Assembly: GCA_023248915.1 (NCBI GenBank)
Contig: JAHFDQ010000317.1
Span: 1-7,398, forward strand
Source of the DNA: Archangiaceae bacterium
GTDB taxonomy: Bacteria > Myxococcota > Myxococcia > Myxococcales > Myxococcaceae
Direction of reading: 5' to 3'
Length of the DNA: 7,398 nucleotides
In this document: piece by piece, positions 1 through 5,167 of the stretch
Layout: each line of letters begins with the position of its first letter
Position numbering within the stretch: the first letter of the stretch is position 1
Position numbers and translations under genes: made by a program
The notes under the pieces: generated by a model
The model's input: the letters and a program-made list of their open reading frames with translations, nothing else
The model's database searches: none
What the model was told of the DNA's origin: nothing

Positions 1-659
1 ACCGGGGGTGGCTTTCCGCGCTGCTCGCCCCGTTCGACGACGCGCGCGTGGCCGGCGCCTTCGCCCGCCAGTTGCCGCGCGCCGACTCGTCGTCCGTCGC
101 GCGGCTGGCGCTCGCCCGCTGGCAGGCGTCGGCGGCCACGCCCCGGGTGGTGCGGTTCGACCGCGCCGAGGACTTCTCGGCCTTGAGCCCTCTCGAGAAG
201 GCCGACGCCTGCAGCTTCGACAACGTCTGTTCCTGCGTCCGCCGGTCGGTCTGGCGACGCCACCCCTTCCGGGAAACCGACATCGCCGAGGACGTCGAGT
301 GGGCCCAGAGCGTGCTGGGCGCCGGCCACGCCCTGTCCTACGCGCCGGCGGCCGCCGTCTATCATTCGCACGAGCGCGGCCCGGCGCACGAGCTGAGGCG
401 CACCTTCCTGATTCACCGCCGCCTGCACCAGCTCTTCGGGGTGCGCGCCCTGCCCACCCCATTGGGTCTGTTCTCGGCTTGGGCCTCGCAACTGGCCGTC
501 CACTCGCGCCTGCTGCTCGCCGACCCTCCGCCGCGGGACGGCCGCACCCGCGAGGTGGTGCGCAGCCTGGGGCTCGCGGTGGCCTGGCCGCTCGGACAGT
601 ACCTCGGAGGGCTGGCCGGCGCGCGCGGCTGGGGCCGGCCACGGCCGGGTGGCAGCTGA
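1..659 (+). CDS. Glycosyltransferase family 2, rhamnosyltransferase-like (5' partial)
   Basis: C-terminal part of a GT2 (GT-A fold) transferase that moves a sugar from a nucleotide donor onto a growing glycan at the cytoplasmic side. The reading frame is open from base 3 and gives 218 residues up to TGA at 657-659; the nucleotide-binding N-terminus lies outside the window. Visible signs, numbered from the first full codon: a VAGAFARQLPR stretch (residues 16-26), which matches the VAGVYGRQxPR region of rhamnosyltransferase-type GT2s; FDNVCSCVRRSVW (72-84), the acceptor-side segment; the catalytic acidic pair Glu96-Asp97 in AEDVEWA; and VYHSH (119-123), the conserved histidine motif of this subgroup. 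A hydrophobic C-terminal stretch with WPLGQYLGG (195-203) is also usual for the group. The stop overlaps the next start by one base, so the two are probably co-translated. The sugar is not determinable; rhamnose is only the commonest donor in relatives. Confidence 0.9.
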   Translation, partial: RGWLSALLAPFDDARVAGAFARQLPRADSSSVARLALARWQASAATPRVVRFDRAEDFSALSPLEKADACSFDNVCSCVRRSVWRRHPFRETDIAEDVEWAQSVLGAGHALSYAPAAAVYHSHERGPAHELRRTFLIHRRLHQLFGVRALPTPLGLFSAWASQLAVHSRLLLADPPPRDGRTREVVRSLGLAVAWPLGQYLGGLAGARGWGRPRPGGS

Positions 660-2926
660 TGCGCGTGCTGCTCGTTTCCCACGGTCTTCCTCCGCACTCG
701 CGGGGAGGGACCGAAACGTACGTCGAGTCGCTGGCGCTCGCGCTCGCCGCGGCCGGCGAGACCGTTCGGGTGCTGGCGCGGGAGCGCGACCCGTCATTGC
801 CCGAACGCCACGTGCGCATCGAGCCACGCGAGGGCTTCGACGTCCTGTTCATCAACAACACCTTCGCCGACTCGCGTGGCTTCGCCGACGCCTGGAAGAA
901 CGCCCGCCTGGGCCGGGCGGCGCTTCCCTTCATCGACGCCTTCGCGCCGGACGTCGCGCATGTCCACCACCTGACCTGCCTGTCCACCGACCTGGTGGCC
1001 GCGCTCGACGGCAGGGGCGTACCCGTCGTCTTCACCCTGCACGACTACTGGCTGATGTGCCAGCGCGGCCAGTTGCTCGACCGCGAATGGAAGCCCTGTG
1101 ACGGCCCGGCGCCCGACAGGTGCGCGAGCTGCCTGGGCGTGTCGGCGGAAGCGGGCCCGTTCCTGGCCCGGGCGGCCCAGGCCCGGCGCGCCATCGCCCG
1201 GTGGTTGCCGGGACCGCTTCCCCCGGTCGTCAGAGCCTTCGAGAACGGGGCCGCGAAGAGACCAGCGGCCGGAGTCGGCGCCGCGGCGCTCAGCCTGCGC
1301 CTGTCCGAGGTGCGCGAGCTCGCCCTGCGGGCCCGCTGCTTCCTCTGCCCGTCCGAGACGATGGCCGAGCGCATGGGCGCGCTGGGGGTCGACCCGTCCA
1401 AGCTGCTGAGGCAGCCTCTCGGCATCGACCATCGGCCGTTCCTGGGCCTCCGGAGAAAGCTTTCTCCGACAGGCCGGTTCGGCTTCCTCGGCAGCCTGAT
1501 GGTGTCGAAGGCGCCCCACCTCTTCCTAGAAGCCTTTCGCAGCCTGCCCGCCGCCCGCGCTTCGGCGCACCTCTTCGGGGACGTCGTTTCGTACCACGGC
1601 GACGACTCGTACCGCGGTGTACTCGGCCCGCTCCTGGCCGCGCCGGGGGTGCGGCTCCACGGCCCCTTCCCGCACTCCGAGGTCGCCCGGGTGCTCGCGG
1701 CGCTCGACGTGCTGGTGGTGCCTTCGGTGTGGCTCGAGAATTCGCCCCTGGTGGTTCGCGAGGCGGCGCTGGCGGGCATTCCGGTCGTGGCGAGCGACCT
1801 GGGCGGGCTGCGCGAGCTGGTGCGCCACGGGGTGGACGGGCTGCTCTTCCCGCCCGGCGACGTCGGCGCGCTGGCCGGTTCGATGCGGCGCTTCCTCGAT
1901 GAGCCCGACCTGCTGCCCCGCCTTCGCGGTGGGCTGCGAAAGCCGCTCACCATCGAGGCCGACGCGGAAGCGGTGCGCGGCGTCTACCGGCGCGTGGCGG
2001 CGGCGCGCTGTGCGCCGGCCCAGCCGCCCAAGCTGGTGGCCGTGGTGCTCAACTACCGCACCCTGGCAAGGACTCTGGCGTGTGTCGCCTCGCTCGAGCA
2101 AAGCGAGCGCCGGCCCGACGCCGTCCTGGTGGTGGACAATGACTCGGCTGACGGCAGCGCCGCCTTCCTCGCCCCGAAGCTGGGGCCGGACGCGCTCCTG
2201 CACACCGAGAAGAACCTCGGCTTCTCGGGCGGCGTCAACGCGGGCATCTCGGAAGCGTTGGCCCGGGGTGCCCGGCAGGTGCTGCTCTTGAACGGGGACA
2301 TCGGGCTGGCGCCGCGGTCGATTGGCGTGCTCGAGGCGGCGCTCGACGCCGACCCGTCGCTGGGGGTGGTGGGGCCGGTGGTGCTCAGCCGCGCCAACCC
2401 GTCCGTGGTCGAGACCGACGGCATCTCGTGGGACCGGCGCACCGGTCGCATGCGCCACCCCGGCTTCGGCGCGAGGTACGAACCCGAGCGACGCCAGGGT
2501 GTCCGCCCGGTGGACGGGGTGAGCGGCGCCTGCGTGCTCTTGTCGCGGCGCCTGATCGAGGCGGTGGGCCCGTTCGCCCCCGAGTACTTCTTCACCTTCG
2601 AAGACCTGGAACTGTGCCTTCGGGCGCGCGCCGCCGGGTTCGGAGTCGGCTGCGTGGAAGAGGCGGTCGCCTTTCACGACGGCGGCGCCTCTCTGTCGGC
2701 GCACGCGCCGCGGCGCAGCTACTTCGCAGTCCGCAACCATCTGATGCTCGCCAGAGACCACGCGCCCGGCAGCCGGCCCGAGCGGCTCGGACGCGCGGCG
2801 ACCATCGTCGCGTTGAACGCGGCTCACGTGCTCTTGCGCAGCGGGGTGCCCAAGGTCGAGGGGATGGCGGCGCTGGTGCGCGGAGTGCTCGACTTCGCCC
2901 GCGGGCGGTCTGGCCCGGGCGAGTGA
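659..2926 (+). CDS. Bifunctional glycosyltransferase: GT4 domain fused to GT2 domain
   Basis: 755 residues from ATG 659-661, which overlaps the preceding stop by one base (TGATG), with a weak GGGTGG six bases upstream. The frame stays open further upstream but only as a shadow of the previous gene. Residues 1-445 are a GT4 (GT-B fold) transferase: GGTETYVESLA (16-26) is the N-terminal glycine loop, LHDYWLMC (127-134) is a family motif, and E360-x7-E368 within WLENSPLVVREAALAGIPVV is the donor-site EX7E motif. Cysteines 134, 147, 155 and 158 form a possible metal site. After a short Ala/Pro linker (446-457), residues 458-755 are a GT2 domain: VVDNDSADGS (491-500) for nucleotide binding, NLGFSGGVNAGI (519-530), LLNGD (543-547) at the DXD position, catalytic Glu648-Asp649 in FTFEDLELCLR, and His673. 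Two sequential sugar transfers by one polypeptide are likely (inference). The gene meets the minus-strand operon four bases past its stop. Confidence 0.92.
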   Translation: MRVLLVSHGLPPHSRGGTETYVESLALALAAAGETVRVLARERDPSLPERHVRIEPREGFDVLFINNTFADSRGFADAWKNARLGRAALPFIDAFAPDVAHVHHLTCLSTDLVAALDGRGVPVVFTLHDYWLMCQRGQLLDREWKPCDGPAPDRCASCLGVSAEAGPFLARAAQARRAIARWLPGPLPPVVRAFENGAAKRPAAGVGAAALSLRLSEVRELALRARCFLCPSETMAERMGALGVDPSKLLRQPLGIDHRPFLGLRRKLSPTGRFGFLGSLMVSKAPHLFLEAFRSLPAARASAHLFGDVVSYHGDDSYRGVLGPLLAAPGVRLHGPFPHSEVARVLAALDVLVVPSVWLENSPLVVREAALAGIPVVASDLGGLRELVRHGVDGLLFPPGDVGALAGSMRRFLDEPDLLPRLRGGLRKPLTIEADAEAVRGVYRRVAAARCAPAQPPKLVAVVLNYRTLARTLACVASLEQSERRPDAVLVVDNDSADGSAAFLAPKLGPDALLHTEKNLGFSGGVNAGISEALARGARQVLLLNGDIGLAPRSIGVLEAALDADPSLGVVGPVVLSRANPSVVETDGISWDRRTGRMRHPGFGARYEPERRQGVRPVDGVSGACVLLSRRLIEAVGPFAPEYFFTFEDLELCLRARAAGFGVGCVEEAVAFHDGGASLSAHAPRRSYFAVRNHLMLARDHAPGSRPERLGRAATIVALNAAHVLLRSGVPKVEGMAALVRGVLDFARGRSGPGE
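1451..1468. repeat. 18-bp perfect palindrome inside the GT4 half of the fusion gene
   Basis: CGGAGAAAGCTTTCTCCG is its own reverse complement over all 18 bases. It falls exactly on codons 265-270 of the fusion gene (Arg-Arg-Lys-Leu-Ser-Pro), in the variable linker between the two halves of the GT4 domain. It uses AGA, CTT and TCT, which are uncommon in this GC3-rich gene. It could be a protein-binding site, an mRNA hairpin or chance; no function is shown. Confidence 0.6.
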
Positions 2927-2950
2927 AGCGTCACATGCTCGCGCCGGGCC
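2912..2950. terminator. Bidirectional stem-loop over two convergent stop codons (possible shared terminator)
   Basis: Bases 2912-2918 (GGCCCGG) pair with 2944-2950 (CCGGGCC), and 2919-2923 (GCGAG) pair with 2938-2942 (CTCGC), giving a 12-bp GC stem with a single bulged G at 2943 and a 14-base loop. Within the loop the plus-strand stop TGA (2924-2926) can pair with TCA (2931-2933), the complement of the minus-strand stop. There is no T-run on either side, so it is not a standard intrinsic terminator. It may pause polymerase, protect 3' ends or aid Rho-dependent termination from both directions (inference). Confidence 0.45.
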
Positions 2951-3962
2951 CCCGGGGCTTGCCCAGAGCCCGGTCGAGCGCCCATCGAAAGAGCGCCACC
3001 AGCCAGACCGCGTCGCGTAACAGGTGAACCACGGGAATGGCCCACGCCGCGAAGTCGCGGGACAGGCGCCACGCGCGCGACGCCGCCCAGGCCCTCTCGA
3101 GCACTAGGGCGCAAAAGAGCGTTCCGCTGACCGAGACGAGCAGCCCGGCCGAACTTCCCAGGAGCGCCGCGAGCGGCGCCGCCACGGCCGAGAGCACCGC
3201 GCAGAGGAAGACCGGGACGTGCAAGATCATCCGCAGGCGCGAGACCTGGTCCCCGGTCGCGTGGTCGGGGTGAGCCTTCACCACGTCGAGGCGGCCGTAG
3301 GCGACTCCGTATTGCTGCCTTACCCATCCCGCGAGCGATTCACGCCACCGGTGCTCGCTCTGCGCCTCGGGGCAGAAGCGCAACGTGAAGCCGGCGCGGG
3401 TGAGCCGGTAGGCGAGATCATTGTCCAGCCCATAGCCGAAGGTCGGGTCGAGCAGGCCCACCTTCTCGAGCGCCGACTTGCGGTACAAGCTGTTCCCGGT
3501 GCAGACGTGGTCGACGCAGGGCCGGGTGATGCGCGAGTAGCGTTCTTCCAGGTCCAGCCCGCTGACGCGCGCGAGCACTCCCGCGTCCTTGGGCGTGGTG
3601 TACCAACCCTGGGCCGCGGCCACCTCGGGGCCGGCGGACAGCGCTTTCACCAGCGCCACCAGCCACCCTCTGGCGAGCAGCACGTCCTGGTCCACTAGGG
3701 CGACGAATTCGTGCGCCGCGGTCCGGATGCCGAGGTTCATCGCCGAGGCCGCGCCCCGGCGTTCGCCGTCGAGCACCCGGACTCGGCCCCCGGCGGCGTA
3801 CCCGTCGAGGATTCGCCTCGAGCCGTCGGTGCTGCCGTCGTCCACGGCCAGCACTTCGAAGGGCCTGCCGTCCGCTTGGGCCAACACTCCGTCGAGCGCC
3901 GCCGCCAGCCAGCGCTCGCCGTTGTGCACGGTGACGACGAAGCTGACTCCGGGGCCACTCAA
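2931..3962 (-). CDS. Membrane-anchored glycosyltransferase family 2
   Basis: 343 residues from a TTG start at 3962 whose last two bases lie in the upstream gene's stop (TTGA, 4-base overlap). TTG is chosen because no ATG or GTG sits in frame close by, and the GT2 fold begins at residue 6. Motifs: VSFVVTVHNGERWL (6-19), AVDDGSTDGS (39-48) for the nucleotide, VDQD (90-93) as the DXD metal site, CTGNSLYRK (154-162) on the acceptor side, GYGLDNDLAYRL (176-187) where Asp-Asn-Asp takes the place of the usual catalytic Glu-Asp, and HRW (204-206). QQYGVAYGRLD (216-226) follows. Hydrophobic stretches at about 246-268, 270-288 and 305-326 should anchor the C-terminus in the inner membrane, with the catalytic part cytoplasmic. 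It is the second gene of a two-gene operon with the GT4 gene and probably acts on the same glycan. The donor sugar is unknown. Confidence 0.9.
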   Translation of the reverse strand: MSGPGVSFVVTVHNGERWLAAALDGVLAQADGRPFEVLAVDDGSTDGSRRILDGYAAGGRVRVLDGERRGAASAMNLGIRTAAHEFVALVDQDVLLARGWLVALVKALSAGPEVAAAQGWYTTPKDAGVLARVSGLDLEERYSRITRPCVDHVCTGNSLYRKSALEKVGLLDPTFGYGLDNDLAYRLTRAGFTLRFCPEAQSEHRWRESLAGWVRQQYGVAYGRLDVVKAHPDHATGDQVSRLRMILHVPVFLCAVLSAVAAPLAALLGSSAGLLVSVSGTLFCALVLERAWAASRAWRLSRDFAAWAIPVVHLLRDAVWLVALFRWALDRALGKPRGPGASM

Positions 3963-5134
3963 CCGGACGCCCCGCCGTAGGCGGCCACGACGCGGGCGGC
4001 GTGCGCCTCGGGAGAGAACCTGACGCGTACCCGTTGGGCCGCCTCGCGCGCGGCGGCGCGATACGCTTCCGGGGCGCCCAGCACCTTCTCTAGCGCGAAG
4101 GTCAGCGCCGCGACGTCGCCCGGTGGCACCGTCAGCCCGCCTCCGAGCGCGCCGACCAGCTCTCCGCAGCCCGAGTCGTTCGCCACCACGACCGGAGTTC
4201 CGCACAAGAGCGACTCGAACGCCACCAGCCCGAAGACCTCGTGCCGCGCGGGATAGGCCACCACGTCGGCCGCGGCCAACACCTCGAAGCGCCCGGGGCC
4301 CTCGAGTTGGCCGACTCGAGTCACGCGCTCGCCGAGGCCGAGCTTCCGCACCCGCCGGGCCAGCTCGGCCTCACCGCCCAGCGCGTTGCCGGCCAGCACC
4401 AACCGAGCTCGCGGCGTACTGAGCCCGGCGAACGCCTCGAGCAGGGTCCCCACCGCCTTCCTAGGCGTAATCTTCCCCAGGAATACGACCAGCGGGACTT
4501 GCCCGAGGCCGTGGCGCTCGCGAAAGGCGCCGCCGTCGGGAACCGGGTCGAAGGCCTCGAGCTCGAGCGGGTTGCCCACGACGCAGAGCCGGTCGTCGGC
4601 CACTCCGAGGCGCCCGAGGTCGGCGCGCTCGGCCTCGGACACGCAGAGCACCTTTCGGGCACGCGAGAGGAGTCCCCGACCCACGGTCGCGTCGAACACC
4701 CACTTGGCCGCGCGCCGCCGCTCGATGAGGGGCCCGGTGCCGTGCGGCGAGAGCACGTAGGCGACTCGCCGCGCGGCGCAGGCCCTCGAGGCCACCGCCC
4801 CCAGGAGGTGGTGGCAGCCGTGCAGGTGCAGGACATCGAAGCCGGCGACATGCTCGCCCAGCCAGCGGCTCAGCCGCAACGGGGTGAAGAGCTGGAAACG
4901 GTAGGCCGCGCGGTTCGAGAGGTTGCGAAAGACGTGCACCTCGACGCCCCCGTCTTCGGACGTCCCGACCGGGGTGGCCGCGAGCCGCGTCGAGGCGTCC
5001 TGCGCATCGGTGGTGCAGACGGCGACCCGGTGGCCCGCCCGAACCTGCGCCCGGGCGAGCACGCCCACCACCCGGGGAATTCCGCCGTAGCCCCACGCGC
5101 GCTCGTAGTACGGCGTCACGTGCAGAATTCGCAT
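3959..5134 (-). CDS. Glycosyltransferase family 4
   Basis: 391 residues, a normal length for a single-domain GT4 (GT-B fold) retaining transferase. The ATG at 5134 is chosen because the protein begins directly with MRILHVTPYY, the first strand of the GT-B N-domain. The frame is open far upstream only because it runs antisense through the neighbouring membrane-protein gene. Motifs: YGGIPRVVGVLA (16-27), the glycine loop; LHLHGCHHL (102-110) and SPHGTGP (129-135) in the N-domain; VVFLGKITPRKAV (216-228) opening the C-domain with Lys/Arg for the donor phosphates; and E299-x7-E307 in HEVFGLVAFESLLCGTPVV, the donor-site EX7E motif. No signal peptide or transmembrane helix is seen, so the protein is cytoplasmic or peripheral. 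It is the first gene of the minus-strand operon, transcribed divergently from the GT-C/TPR gene, and its stop overlaps the TTG start of the GT2 gene. The sugar specificity is not predictable. Confidence 0.93.
   Translation of the reverse strand: MRILHVTPYYERAWGYGGIPRVVGVLARAQVRAGHRVAVCTTDAQDASTRLAATPVGTSEDGGVEVHVFRNLSNRAAYRFQLFTPLRLSRWLGEHVAGFDVLHLHGCHHLLGAVASRACAARRVAYVLSPHGTGPLIERRRAAKWVFDATVGRGLLSRARKVLCVSEAERADLGRLGVADDRLCVVGNPLELEAFDPVPDGGAFRERHGLGQVPLVVFLGKITPRKAVGTLLEAFAGLSTPRARLVLAGNALGGEAELARRVRKLGLGERVTRVGQLEGPGRFEVLAAADVVAYPARHEVFGLVAFESLLCGTPVVVANDSGCGELVGALGGGLTVPPGDVAALTFALEKVLGAPEAYRAAAREAAQRVRVRFSPEAHAARVVAAYGGASG
3970..3976 (-). promoter_or_regulatory. Weak Shine-Dalgarno-like site for the TTG-started GT2
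   Basis: On the minus strand GGCGGGG lies seven bases before the TTG at 3962, inside the last codons of the GT4 gene. The match to GGAGG is modest in a G-rich region. The TTGA stop/start overlap suggests that the ribosome finishing the GT4 gene re-initiates here, so translational coupling may matter more than this site. Confidence 0.3.
4301..4320. repeat. 20-base imperfect palindrome in the GT4 gene
   Basis: CTCGAGT at 4301-4307 and ACTCGAG at 4314-4320 are perfect inverted arms. The six inner bases also pair except for one T/G, so the site is almost a continuous palindrome. It lies in coding sequence (residues near 272-278 of the GT4). Coding constraint and codon preference are enough to explain it. 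Confidence 0.35.
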
Positions 5135-5156
5135 GCTGGGCACGCGCCAGTATATT
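5128..5156 (+). promoter_or_regulatory. Candidate promoter for the GT-C/TPR gene
   Basis: TTCGCA at 5128-5133 (4 of 6 matches to the sigma-70-type -35) and TATATT at 5151-5156 (5 of 6 to the -10) are separated by exactly 17 bases. This is the most AT-rich patch in a very GC-rich window, in the only divergent intergenic gap. The expected start point near 5163 would leave a leader of about five bases before ATG 5168, so the message would be nearly leaderless; no clear ribosome-binding site is present. The -35 lies over the first codons of the divergent GT4 gene. Confidence 0.45.
5149..5154 (-). promoter_or_regulatory. Candidate -10 element for the minus-strand GT operon
   Basis: On the minus strand TATACT (5 of 6 matches to TATAAT) sits 14 bases before the ATG at 5134, predicting a leader of roughly eight bases. 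The -35 region, about 5172-5177 read as TTTTCG, is a poor match. The element overlaps the plus-strand TATATT by four bases, so polymerase could not occupy both at once. Confidence 0.35.
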
Positions 5157-5167
5157 GGCCGGCGCGA

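Noticed and set aside
8..658. Possible 217-residue N-terminal extension of the GT4-GT2 fusion.
   Set aside because: The segment is an out-of-frame shadow of the upstream GT2 gene, and is Arg/Ala/Pro-rich. The GT-B fold starts at ATG 659 (MRVLLVSHGLPP).
4241..5167. Plus-strand open frame running antisense through the GT4 gene into the GT-C/TPR gene, suggesting a longer N-terminus.
   Set aside because: The extra residues match nothing recognisable and lie opposite a clear GT4 coding region. The membrane protein begins naturally at ATG 5168 with a short basic tail.
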